Origin: Nucisporomicrobium flavum
GTDB taxonomy: Bacteria > Actinomycetota > Actinomycetes > Mycobacteriales > Micromonosporaceae
DNA length: 64,000 nucleotides
Direction: 5' to 3'
NCBI RefSeq assembly: GCF_016464385.1
Contig: NZ_JADMLH010000010.1
Span: 255,593-319,592 of the forward strand
Part shown: positions 17,504 to 27,761 of the stretch, piece by piece
How positions within the stretch are numbered: the stretch's first letter is position 1
Layout: each line of letters begins with the position of its first letter
The notes under the pieces: generated by a model
What the model saw: only the letters and a program-made list of their open reading frames with translations
Told to the model about the DNA's origin: nothing
Database searches by the model: none
Made by a program: the position numbers and the translations under genes

Positions 17504-19279
17504 TCATCCCACCCGGATCGAGCGGCCGGCCCGAAGGACCCGGCCGTTGTGGTCGACGGCCTGCAGGCTCAGCGTCCCGGTCCGGGCTCCCTGCACCGGC
17601 AGCACCGAGAACGACACGTTGTCGCCCGCGCTCACCCGCACGGATGCCAGCACGACGGTCCGGGTCGACTTCCGGTAGGCGTACGTCTCCCGCACCACGA
17701 CCGTGCTCCCGGGCCGCAGCGACGTCCCGCGCACGACGATCCGGCCCTTCTTGAGCACCGACGTACGGTTCACCGACAGCCCGGCGGCCGCCCAGCGTGC
17801 CGTGCCCACCGCGCTGACCCGCGCCGACGTGCCACCGGCCCCGAACGCCTCCACGGCGTACGTGTACGCGACCCCGCCGTCCACCGGATCGGTGAAGCTG
17901 GTCCCGGCGAGCGTGGCCCGCAGCGTCCCGTTCCGATACACCCGGTAGCCCTCGACCGGCGCGGTGTCCGTGCCGGCGACGGCGGTCCACGTCACCCGCA
18001 GCGCCTCCGTCTGCGCGACGACCTGCACCGAAGCCGGAGCCTCGGGCGCCACCAGAGAAGGAACGGGCGCCGGCTCGTCCACGACGGGAGCGGGAGCGGG
18101 AGCGGGCTCGGGATCCTCGACAACAGGCTCCGGGGCCGGCGTCAGCAACTCGTAGGGATTCACCAGGCCGTAGCCGTAGAGGTCGTCGAAGCCGGAGGTG
18201 CCCAGGTCGGTGGCCGTGGCGATCAGCGCGTCACGCAGCTGCTCGACCGTGCCGGCCGGGTGTGCCGCCAGCCACAGCGCGGCGATCGCGGCCACATGCG
18301 GGCTCGCCATCGAGGTGCCGCTCATGTACACGTACGGCGTGCCGGGCGTGGTGTGCCTGGCGTCCATGCTGAGGATCCGGCTGCCCGGGGCCGCGATCAG
18401 CGCCGTGCCGCTGCTGTTGCTGTAGTACGCCGAGTCTCCGCCGGCCTCGGTGGCCGCGACCGCGATGACGCCGGGCGCCGCCGCCGGCCACTGCGGGGCG
18501 TTCCCGCTCAGGCGGTTGTTGCCGTTCGCCACGACCACGGGCACCCGGTGGCCGGCCGCGTACGCGACAGCCGCGTCGTACGCACCCGACTGCGGCCCGC
18601 CGATCGACATGTTGATCACCGTGGCGCCGTGGTCGACGGCCCAGACGAGGCCCCGGGCGATGTCGACGTCGCCGCCGGAGCCGGAGGCGTCCAGCGCCCG
18701 TACGGGCAGAATCTGCACCCCGCCCGCGACCCCGGCCATCCCGATGCCGTTGCCGGCGACCGCCCCGACGGTCCCGGCGACGTGGGTGCCGTGTCCGTGC
18801 GGGTCGACGCAGCCGGTGCCGCCGCTCGACGCCGTGTACGCGTCACCCACCACATCCGTGCCGAGGTCGCAGCGCACCTGGCCGGACGCCCAGTCCTCCT
18901 CGGCGGCGCTCACCCCGGTGTCGATCACCGCGACGAGCTGCCCGGCGACCGCGGGCCGGGGCGTGATGGCGTCGAGGCGCAACGCGTCGTTGTCCCATTG
19001 CAGGGAGCGCAGCGGGTCGGCGGAGGCCGCGCCGGTGATCGTGACCGGGGTCTCGACGGCCGCGCCGACCGAGCCCGGCAGGCTCTCGGCGCGGCGGATC
19101 TCCTGCGCCGCGGTGGGCGCCTCGACCTCGACGTACGTGGGGCGGCCGGACGGGTCGACGATCGTCGCGTACGTGTCCGCGGTCTCGCCGTCGGCCGCGA
19201 CAGCCGGGGTCGCCGCGCCCAGGACGATCACGCCGCCCGCCACCGCGGTTGTCAGCCACCGCCGGGTTCCTGCCCGCAT
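17504..19279 (-). CDS. Secreted subtilisin-like (S8) serine peptidase with fibronectin-like C-terminal region
   Basis: 591 residues from the ATG at 19279, preceded by GGGAGG; the open frame upstream belongs to hemW's shadow. A signal peptide is evident (RR in the first seven residues, hydrophobic core, AVA-A cleavage near 28). The catalytic triad is visible: Asp120 (VIDTG), His163 (HGHGTHVAG) and Ser323 (SGTSMASP), with Asn252 as oxyanion residue. A Pro/Glu/Val-rich linker (~410-440) leads to a fibronectin type III-like domain (YRVYRNG) and a further beta-rich region. The Cys pair 137/157 could form a disulphide. Probably an extracellular protease; substrate unknown. Confidence 0.95.
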   Translation of the reverse strand: MRAGTRRWLTTAVAGGVIVLGAATPAVAADGETADTYATIVDPSGRPTYVEVEAPTAAQEIRRAESLPGSVGAAVETPVTITGAASADPLRSLQWDNDALRLDAITPRPAVAGQLVAVIDTGVSAAEEDWASGQVRCDLGTDVVGDAYTASSGGTGCVDPHGHGTHVAGTVGAVAGNGIGMAGVAGGVQILPVRALDASGSGGDVDIARGLVWAVDHGATVINMSIGGPQSGAYDAAVAYAAGHRVPVVVANGNNRLSGNAPQWPAAAPGVIAVAATEAGGDSAYYSNSSGTALIAAPGSRILSMDARHTTPGTPYVYMSGTSMASPHVAAIAALWLAAHPAGTVEQLRDALIATATDLGTSGFDDLYGYGLVNPYELLTPAPEPVVEDPEPAPAPAPVVDEPAPVPSLVAPEAPASVQVVAQTEALRVTWTAVAGTDTAPVEGYRVYRNGTLRATLAGTSFTDPVDGGVAYTYAVEAFGAGGTSARVSAVGTARWAAAGLSVNRTSVLKKGRIVVRGTSLRPGSTVVVRETYAYRKSTRTVVLASVRVSAGDNVSFSVLPVQGARTGTLSLQAVDHNGRVLRAGRSIRVG

Positions 19280-19350
19280 GCCGATCCCTCCCCTGGCGCC
19301 CGGAGCTTCCGGCACCAACGGACAATCGGCAGACCTTTCGCGGCGGATAG

Positions 19351-20550
19351 CTAAACCAGCGTGCGAACCACCACATCCGCGAGTAAGCGACCACGCAGAG
19401 TGATCACCGCGCGGCCCCGGGCGTACGCCTCGGGTTCCAGGAGACCGTCGGCCAGCGCCTGCCGGGCCCCCGCCGGGTCGGCCAGCTCGAGCGGCAACCC
19501 CTCGGCGAGGCGCAGCCGCAACATGACCTCCTCGACGCGGCGGTCCTCGTCCGACAGCACCTCGCGGCCCAGCCCCGGGGAAACGCCCTCGGCCAGCCTC
19601 TTCGCGTACGCGGAAGGGTGCTTGACGTTCCACCACCGCACCCCGCCGACGTGGCTGTGCGCGCCCGGCCCGAGCCCCCACCAGTCGCCGCCGGTCCAGT
19701 ACAGGCGGTTGTGCCGGCACTGCGCCGTGGGTGAGGTGGCCCAGTTGCTGACCTCGTACCAGGAGAACCCGGCGGCGCCCAGCGCTGCCTCCGCGGCCAG
19801 ATAGCGGTCCGCGGCGACGTCGTCGTCCGGGTACGCGAGCTCCCCGCGCCGCATCCGGGCCGCGATGCGGGTGCCGTCCTCGACGATCAGCGAGTACGCG
19901 CTGACGTGGTCCACCCCCGCCCGGATCACCGCGTCGAGCGAGGCGGCGAAGTCGTCGGCGGTCTCCCCCGGCGTCCCGTAGATCAGGTCGAGGTTGACGT
20001 GGTCGAAGCCGGCCTCGCGCGCCTCCTGGGCGGCCCGGGGCGCGCGCCCGGCGGTGTGCCGGCGGTCGAGGATCGCCAGCACGCCCGGCGACGCGGACTG
20101 CATGCCCAGCGAGATCCGGTTGTAGCCGGCCTTGCGCAGCGCCTGCAGGGACGCCGGGGTCACCGACTCGGGGTTGGCCTCGGTGGTGATCTCCGCGTCG
20201 GCCGCGAGCCCCCAGGTGCGGTCGATGCCCTCGAGGATGCGGCCGAGGTCCCGCGGCTCGAGCAGCGTCGGGGTGCCGCCGCCGACGAACACCGTGTCGA
20301 CCCGGGCCTGCACGATGCCTCCGGCCAGCGCCAACTCGCGCAGCACGGTGTCCGCATACTCGTCGCGGCTCGCCCCGCCGCCCAGCTCCGCCGCCGTGTA
20401 CGTGTTGAAGTCGCAGTATCCGCACCGGCTGGCGCAGAACGGCACGTGCACGTACACCCCGAAGCCGTTGCGGCCCACGTCGTGCAGCGCGGACGGGGGC
20501 AGCGAGCCGTCACTCGGTACGGGCTCACCCTCGGGCATGGGACCAGGCAT
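19351..20550 (-). CDS. hemW: Radical SAM heme chaperone HemW
   Basis: 399 residues. The N-terminal CASRCGYC cluster motif follows VYVHVPF, as in HemW rather than the true oxygen-independent coproporphyrinogen oxidase HemN. Other family landmarks: VFVGGGTPT, EANPES, GMQSASP and HVNLDLIYGTPGE, then the C-terminal HemN-type domain. It carries heme to acceptor proteins. Start chosen at 20550; Met5 (20538) is also possible. Adjacent to hrcA/lepA in many actinobacteria. Divergent from the hydratase gene with a 37-bp gap. Confidence 0.94.
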   Translation of the reverse strand: MPGPMPEGEPVPSDGSLPPSALHDVGRNGFGVYVHVPFCASRCGYCDFNTYTAAELGGGASRDEYADTVLRELALAGGIVQARVDTVFVGGGTPTLLEPRDLGRILEGIDRTWGLAADAEITTEANPESVTPASLQALRKAGYNRISLGMQSASPGVLAILDRRHTAGRAPRAAQEAREAGFDHVNLDLIYGTPGETADDFAASLDAVIRAGVDHVSAYSLIVEDGTRIAARMRRGELAYPDDDVAADRYLAAEAALGAAGFSWYEVSNWATSPTAQCRHNRLYWTGGDWWGLGPGAHSHVGGVRWWNVKHPSAYAKRLAEGVSPGLGREVLSDEDRRVEEVMLRLRLAEGLPLELADPAGARQALADGLLEPEAYARGRAVITLRGRLLADVVVRTLV

Positions 20551-20587
20551 CCGTCAAGTGTGCCCGGGTGCCGTTAGGGTCTGGCGC

Positions 20588-21358
20588 ATGGCTCTGGTCC
20601 GTACCGTCACCGCCGCCGGCGTGGCCACCCTCACGCTGGACAGTCCCGCCAACCGCAACGCGCTGTCCTCCCCGCTCATGCGTGAGCTGCTCGACGGCCT
20701 CACCGCCGCCCTGACCGACACCGCGGTCCGCGCGGTCGTGATCTCGCACACCGGACCGGTGTTCTGCTCGGGCGCCGACCTCAAGGAGACGGCCGAGGCC
20801 CGGGAGAACGGCCGGGTGCCCGCCGAGATGCTCGCCGACGTGCTGGCCGCGATCTGGGAGTTTCCCAAGCCGGTCGTGGCGCGCGTCGCCGGCCCGGCTC
20901 GCGCGGGCGGCCTGGGCCTGATCGCGGCGGCCGACCTGGCCGTCTGCACCCGGGAGGCGACGTTCGCCTTCTCCGAGGTGCGGCTCGGCGTGATCCCGGC
21001 GGTGATCAGCGCGACAGTGCTGCCCCGGCTCGCCCCCCGGGCCGCCGCCGAGCTGTACCTGACCGGCGACGTGTTCGACGGCGACCGGGCGGCACAGATC
21101 GGCCTGGTCACCGCGGCGGTCGCTGCGGACGGGCTCGACGCCGCGGTGCAGGCGTACTGCGACTCCCTGGTCCGCGGCGGCCCGCTCGCCCTCGCCGGCA
21201 CCAAGCAGCTGCTGCGCCGCCCGGCCGCCGACTCGATCCGCGCCGACCTCGCCGACCTGTCCGCACGCTCCGCCGGCTACTTCCGATCGGCGGAGGGACG
21301 CGAGGGCGTGGCCGCATTCCGGGAGAAGCGCCCGGCGAGCTGGGTGCCGCTCGCGTAA
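20588..21358 (+). CDS. Enoyl-CoA hydratase/isomerase family protein
   Basis: 256 residues, standard crotonase length. The oxyanion-hole segments FCSGADLKE and ARAGGLGLIAAADLAV are present, and SEVRLGVIPAVIS keeps the second acidic position, while the first catalytic Glu position appears to be Leu, so hydratase chemistry is not certain. It resembles methylglutaconyl-CoA hydratase-type paralogues. TAGGGT seven bases before the ATG suggests leaderless transcription. The ATG at 20588 fits the family start; the open frame upstream is the hemW shadow. Confidence 0.9.
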   Translation: MALVRTVTAAGVATLTLDSPANRNALSSPLMRELLDGLTAALTDTAVRAVVISHTGPVFCSGADLKETAEARENGRVPAEMLADVLAAIWEFPKPVVARVAGPARAGGLGLIAAADLAVCTREATFAFSEVRLGVIPAVISATVLPRLAPRAAAELYLTGDVFDGDRAAQIGLVTAAVAADGLDAAVQAYCDSLVRGGPLALAGTKQLLRRPAADSIRADLADLSARSAGYFRSAEGREGVAAFREKRPASWVPLA

Positions 21359-21407
21359 CCCGCGAGTGATCGTTGTCTAGGCTTGAGCGACGACGAGGAG
21401 GTTCGAG

Positions 21408-22241
21408 GTGAAGAAGCCGATCGCGATCATCGCGGTGGTCGTGCTGCTCGGCGCCCTCGGACTGATCGTCAGCTCGTCCTTCGGCGGCGGCCTCAAGCTG
21501 CCCCACCTGGGCCCGGAGTGCACGGTGCGCGCCGACGGCGAGGTCACCCTCGACGCCGTGCAGATGGCGAACGCGGCGACGATCTCGGCGGTGGGCATCC
21601 GCCGCAAGATGCCCGAGCGTGCCGTGGTCGTGGCCCTCGCCACCGCGCTGCAGGAGTCCAAGCTGGAGAACCGCGACGACGGCGACCGCGACTCCGTCGG
21701 CCTGTTCCAGCAGCGTCCCAGCCAGGGCTGGGGTTCGGCGGCGGAGATCCAGGACCCGAGGTACGCGGCGGAGAAGTTCTACTCGGCCCTCAAGAAGGTC
21801 AAGGGCTGGAAGAAGATGCGCGTCACCGACGCCGCCCAGAAGGTGCAGCGCTCGGCCTACCCGAACGCGTACGAGAAGTGGGCCGACGAGTCGGCGGTGC
21901 TGGCGCGGGCGCTGACCGGGCGGGCCACCGGCGCCGTCGCCTGCACGGTGTCCGGGGAGCCCGCCCTGCGCGGGGCCGCCGCGACCGCCGCGCTCGCCGA
22001 GGGCTTCGAGCTGGACTGGGGCATCCCGGCGGCCCGGGCGGCCGGTATCGAGGTGACGGTCGAGAACCCGAGCTCCGGCTGGCGGTACGCGCACTGGCTC
22101 GTCTCGCACGCCAAGACCACCGGACTCGAACGGGTACGTTTCGCGGATCTGGAGTGGACCGCCCCGGATGGGAAGTGGCAGCCCGTAACCGGGGACCGCC
22201 GGGTCGGCAACGACACGGTGGTGGCCGAGGTGTTCCGCTGA
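21408..22241 (+). CDS. Membrane-anchored lysozyme-fold-like protein of unknown function
   Basis: 277 residues from a GTG with a strong GAGGAGG site. One N-terminal membrane segment (residues 4-27) places the rest outside. The motif QESKLENRDDGDRDSVGLFQ followed by QRPSQGWG resembles the lytic transglycosylase active-site region, with a possible catalytic Glu in QESK. Such actinobacterial proteins are often annotated hypothetical or, without basis, heavy-metal transporter. The C-terminal ~100 residues form a separate region ending in VAEVFR. A cell-wall role is inference. Confidence 0.85.
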   Translation: MKKPIAIIAVVVLLGALGLIVSSSFGGGLKLPHLGPECTVRADGEVTLDAVQMANAATISAVGIRRKMPERAVVVALATALQESKLENRDDGDRDSVGLFQQRPSQGWGSAAEIQDPRYAAEKFYSALKKVKGWKKMRVTDAAQKVQRSAYPNAYEKWADESAVLARALTGRATGAVACTVSGEPALRGAAATAALAEGFELDWGIPAARAAGIEVTVENPSSGWRYAHWLVSHAKTTGLERVRFADLEWTAPDGKWQPVTGDRRVGNDTVVAEVFR

Positions 22242-22378
22242 GCTGCGGGCTTTCCCGACCAGCTCTCGTCTTCACGGCCGGGCACGTAGCTCGATGTGGT
22301 CGTCGGCGGCCGCCCTGGTCATTGCGCTGCGTATACATCGACATGGACAGACAGCGACCGTACTGGTACTAGTTATTC

Positions 22379-24070
22379 GTGCTCCAAGCCCTCGAATGGA
22401 TCCTCTTCGGAGCCGTGAGCGTCGGCGCCGTGGCCGCCGGGATCAGCCGGCACCGACCCGCCCGGATCGGTCCATGGCTGATGCTGGCCGCCTCGGTGGC
22501 CTGCCTCGCCGTCGGTGACGTCTTCTACGCGTTCGCGAAGTACACGGCCTCCGACGTCTGCTACCTCACCATGTTCGTCTTCGTGGTGCTGGCGCTCCTG
22601 CAGTTCACCCGCGGCGGCGCGGCCCTGCTGAGCCGAGCCCGCCTCATCGACCTGCTGGCCTGCGCCAGCTCGGCGCTGCTGGTGGTGTGGGTCTTCGGCG
22701 TCGGCCCCAACGAGCAGTTCGCCACGATCTCGGCGTCGGACGTGATCGGCGGCCTCCTGCTCGTGGTCGTCGCCGCCCGCCTGGCCGCCGCCACCTGGCT
22801 GAACTGGTCGGCCGTGCTGCTGTGCACCGGCGCCATCGCGATGCTGATGAGCGACATCGCGTACCCGCTCGCCCCCGGCCCGCTCGCCGAGACCGGCTAC
22901 ATGGTGCTGTACCTGAGCTGGGGCGCGGCGGCCCTGCACCCCTCGATGGCCCGCCTCACCGACCCGGCGTCGGCCCGCCCGGTCCCGTGGGACGGCCGCT
23001 GGGCGGCGCTGCTCGGCCTGTCCGTGGCGACGCCCCCGCTGGTCCTGCTCACCGAGGCGGTGTCCGGCACGGTCACCGACGGCGTCGCCATCGCGGTCAC
23101 CGGGCTGCTCACCCTGGTCCTGACCATCACCCGCCTCGCCGACTCGGTGACCCAGAACAGCCAGTCACTGACCCGCGAACGGGCACTCCGCGAGGCCGGC
23201 GAGGCCCTGGTGGCGGCGGCGGACGAGGCCGCCGTCGGCACCGCGGTGCGCGCGGCCGTCACCCAGCTCCTCCCGCCGGGCACGATCCACCGCATCGACT
23301 TCGCCACCGACGACCGCCAGCTCACCGTGAAGCCCCCACCGGCGTCCGCCGGCACCGGCCAGCGCAGCTGGTGGGCCCCTGCCGACCCCGCGGTCGCTTT
23401 ATCAGATGTTTCCGATATTCCCGGCGTAGCTTCAGATGGGCCGGGCCCGCAGGACGCCACCCTGGTCTGCCCGCTCCGGCTCGAACCCCTCGCGGTGGCC
23501 CGCCCCAACGGCGGCGCCCTGATCCTGGCGGGCCGCCACGACATCCTGACCGCGGGCCGCGACGTCCTCGAGGTGCTGGCCGGCCAGGCGGCCCTCGCCC
23601 TGGACCGCATCGCCCTGGTCGAAGCGGTGGGCCGCCGCGACAGCGACCTCTACCTGCGAGCGGTCATCCGCAACACCGCGGACCTCATGCTGGTCATCGA
23701 CGAGGACCAGGTCATCCGCTACGCCAGCCCGGCCCTCAAGGAACTCCTCGGCACGGACGGCCTGCCCCCGTTCGCCACCCTGCCGGACCTCGTCCACCCC
23801 GACGACAGCAGCCACGTCCGCCGAGCCCTCCGCGACGAGGGCGACGGCATCCTCCACTGCGCCCTGCGCCGCCCCGACGACACCCAGATCCTGGTCGAGG
23901 CCACCTACCGCGACCTGCGAAAAGACCGCCTCGTCCAAGGCTTCGTCGTCACCCTGCGCGACGTCACCAAGGCCCACGACCCGCTCGAAAGAATCCCCCA
24001 CGTCGAGCACGTCGACGAACTCCCGGCCTGGGTGAACCGCCGCAGCGCCCAGCACAAATTCCGCTACTGA
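22379..24070 (+). CDS. Membrane sensor protein with GAF-like and PAS domains, no output domain
   Basis: 563 residues from a GTG without a clear ribosome-binding site. Residues 1-230 hold seven or so membrane segments, ~255-425 a GAF-like region, and ~430-540 a PAS domain (LYLRAVIRNTADLMLVIDED, then YASPALKELLG). The protein ends ~25 residues after the PAS core, with no GGDEF, EAL or kinase domain. The N-terminal layout resembles that of GGDEF-EAL receptors of Actinoplanes-like bacteria. A short AT-rich patch with a TTA codon lies at 23397-23440. It may signal by protein contacts, or be a truncated receptor. Confidence 0.85.
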   Translation: MLQALEWILFGAVSVGAVAAGISRHRPARIGPWLMLAASVACLAVGDVFYAFAKYTASDVCYLTMFVFVVLALLQFTRGGAALLSRARLIDLLACASSALLVVWVFGVGPNEQFATISASDVIGGLLLVVVAARLAAATWLNWSAVLLCTGAIAMLMSDIAYPLAPGPLAETGYMVLYLSWGAAALHPSMARLTDPASARPVPWDGRWAALLGLSVATPPLVLLTEAVSGTVTDGVAIAVTGLLTLVLTITRLADSVTQNSQSLTRERALREAGEALVAAADEAAVGTAVRAAVTQLLPPGTIHRIDFATDDRQLTVKPPPASAGTGQRSWWAPADPAVALSDVSDIPGVASDGPGPQDATLVCPLRLEPLAVARPNGGALILAGRHDILTAGRDVLEVLAGQAALALDRIALVEAVGRRDSDLYLRAVIRNTADLMLVIDEDQVIRYASPALKELLGTDGLPPFATLPDLVHPDDSSHVRRALRDEGDGILHCALRRPDDTQILVEATYRDLRKDRLVQGFVVTLRDVTKAHDPLERIPHVEHVDELPAWVNRRSAQHKFRY

Positions 24071-24585
24071 AACGCCCCGACCCCCATAGGTACGGTCACA
24101 GCCACGTCCCGTGCCCCACACCCGACCGCGGAGGCCGGTCCAGGCCGTAACGGGACCGCCGGGCTCACCCGCGGGGTCCGCCCCACCCTCTTGCTTCCTC
24201 CCCGCCCTGTTGCTTCCTCTCCGCCCTTCACCTCCCGCCCCGCCGTCTTGCCTCCTCCCCACCCTCCCCCGCTTGCTTCCTCCCCGCCCCCCGCTTGCTT
24301 CCTCTCCAGCCCTCCCCTGCCCGCTCCCGCCCTTCCGCGTCTCCGCCCTTTGCCCGCGCCCGGGTCCGACCTTTCGCGGCCGTCGCGGGCCTTTCTTCGC
24401 GGGCCGTCCGGACCGCTTCCCCGCGCCCTGCCCGACCGTTCTCCGCGCTTTCCTCGCTTCCTTTCCGGCGGGCCGCCCGGACCTTTTCCTCGGACCTATT
24501 CCGGACATGCAGAAACGCCGGGCCCCCATGGGAGACCCGGCGTTCTGTGGCAGTGCGGTTCCTGCGGGCCGCGAGGGCCCGAAGG
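24071..24585. other. Intergenic region with pyrimidine-rich repeats
   Basis: No gene is supported here. From 24181 to about 24345 the plus strand is almost entirely C/T, with imperfect copies of TTGCTTCCTCCCC starting at 24191, 24210, 24248, 24273 and 24295. A terminator hairpin follows at 24514-24544. Confidence 0.7.
24514..24544 (-). terminator. Terminator of the YeaQ/GlsB-like gene
   Basis: A 9-bp perfect stem AACGCCGGG/CCCGGCGTT with an inner CCC/GGG pairing in the loop. On the minus strand the hairpin is followed by a short TTTCT run, fitting termination of the gene that ends at 24586. Confidence 0.75.
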
Positions 24586-24861
24586 TCAGCGGGTGTAGCT
24601 GCGGCGACCGCCGATGCCGGCAACCAGCGCGACACCGATGGCGGCGAGAACAACCTGGAACAGCAGCTCAGTCCAGTCGAAGCCGTTCGTGTCGGCCAGG
24701 CCGACGGCGCGGGCGATCACGGTGCCCAGCAGCGCGGCGACGACACCGATGACCATGGTCAGCCAGATCGGGATGTTCTGCTTGCCCGGTACGACCAGGC
24801 GGCCCAGCGCGCCGATGATCAGACCGACGATGAGCGCGGTGATGATGCCGGTGACAGTCAT
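24586..24861 (-). CDS. GlsB/YeaQ/YmgE family small stress-response membrane protein
   Basis: 91 residues with three membrane segments and the family pattern: IITALIVGLIIGALGRLVVPGKQ, then IWLTMVIGVVAALLGT, and a C-terminal helix ending GGRRSYTR. The length is right for the family. AGGAGGAA lies just before the ATG. Single-gene unit with its own terminator. Biochemical role unknown; homologues are often general-stress induced. Confidence 0.92.
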   Translation of the reverse strand: MTVTGIITALIVGLIIGALGRLVVPGKQNIPIWLTMVIGVVAALLGTVIARAVGLADTNGFDWTELLFQVVLAAIGVALVAGIGGRRSYTR

Positions 24862-25545
24862 GGGTTGTTCCTCCTCGGGGGTGGAGCATTCGTTGCGTCC
24901 GTCGAACGGCAGATTTCCCGACCGCCTCGAAAATCAAACCGCCGATTTCGCAGGAACCTCTCAGCCAACCGCCCCAAGATCCCCACCCACCGACAAACCC
25001 GCAGGTCAGCGCCCCTCCACCCGACCCCAACCCGCACCGGCCCGCCACCAAGATTGATCCGCGGGTGACATACCGGGCGTCCCCACCGGCCCCAGAGCTC
25101 CCCCAGAGCCCACCAGCAACGACCCACCCGAGCCCGGTCGCCGACCGCCCACAGCACTGGTCCGCGCGCCTCCCAGGACTCAGCCAGGCATCCCCGCACC
25201 CGCCCAGCCAAATGCGCTCGTGCACCACCCAGCCGGCCACGCTCATGCACAACCCAGCCGACCACGCTCATGCACCACCCAGCCGACCACGCTCATGCAC
25301 CACCCAGCCGGCCGCCCGCGCACCACCCAGCCGACCACACTCGTGTACCGCCCAGCCGACCACGCTCGTGTACCGCCATGCCGGCCGCGCTCGTGCACCA
25401 CCCAGCCGGCGCGCTCATGCACCACCCAGCGGCCGCCCTCGCACCGCCCGCCAGCCACTCCCACGCATCAGCCGAGCCGAGCGCCGTTACCCGCCGGCCG
25501 CCCAGCCAGCTTCCTCAGGTCACCGCAGCGAACGCGGCCCGGCCT
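24862..25545. other. Intergenic region upstream of the YeaQ-like gene, with a tandem array
   Basis: 684 bp with no convincing gene. The half next to the YeaQ-like gene should hold its promoter, though I could not fix a -35/-10 pair. The half near lepA contains a 25-bp tandem array at 25215-25434. Apparent reading frames across it only reflect the repeat and change frame at every unit. Confidence 0.7.
25215..25434. repeat. 25-bp tandem repeat array, about nine units
   Basis: Units follow the pattern CGCTCATGCACCACCCAGCC + G[AG]CCA. Copies begin at 25215, 25240, 25265, 25290, 25315 (shortened, 23 bp), 25338, 25363, 25388 (24 bp) and 25412 (partial). Variation is mainly C/T or A/G changes at fixed positions. 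Repeats are directly contiguous with no spacers. Confidence 0.9.
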
Positions 25546-27423
<1,878 letters not shown>

Positions 27424-27761
27424 GTTCGTCCGTTCTTCTCACTCAGGATCTGGCCTACCGATCGGCAGGGTCCACCCTGCCGGACTGGCAACCGGTAGGA
27501 ACACCGGCCCATCTATCGTCCCACGCCGCGAACCCCACCCCGGACGAGACCCGAGCCACCCCCCGAACCACCGCCCCCAGACCCGCCCGCCGGCCAGTCA
27601 CCGCACTCCGACGGCGGCCGGTCACCGCACTCCGATGGCGGTCGGTCACCGCACTCCGGCACCAGCTGGTCACCGCGCTCAGGCGCCTGCCGGTCACCGC
27701 ACCGTCACCACGCCCAGCGCCGGGGCCCGAGCAACGGCCCGCCACCGCGCACAGACGTCGG
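27424..27761. other. Intergenic region upstream of lepA, with a tandem array
   Basis: 338 bp without a supportable gene. Contains four complete 24-bp tandem units and a partial fifth (27597-27703). The lepA promoter should lie in the lepA-proximal ~150 bp, but no confident hexamers were found. Confidence 0.65.
27597..27703. repeat. 24-bp tandem repeat array, four full units plus a partial
   Basis: Each unit begins GTCACCGCACTCCG or a close variant and the starts are exactly 24 bp apart: 27597, 27621, 27645, 27669 and a partial unit from 27693. The first half of the unit is conserved and the second half varies. Confidence 0.88.

Noticed and set aside
19280-20425. Extending the subtilase upstream through the open frame to 20425
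   Set aside because: The signal peptide and ribosome-binding site place the start at 19279; the upstream stretch is the shadow of hemW.
21408-22241. Heavy-metal transporter annotation sometimes given to this family
   Set aside because: Only one membrane segment and no metal-binding motif; the sequence looks like a surface-anchored lysozyme-like protein.
23432-24529. Minus-strand 365-residue frame over the sensor gene and pyrimidine tract
   Set aside because: Its N-terminal part is Lys/Arg/Gly low complexity from the purine-rich strand and the rest mirrors the sensor gene.
25215-25434. Possible CRISPR array
   Set aside because: Repeats are directly contiguous with no unique spacers and no cas genes are in the window.
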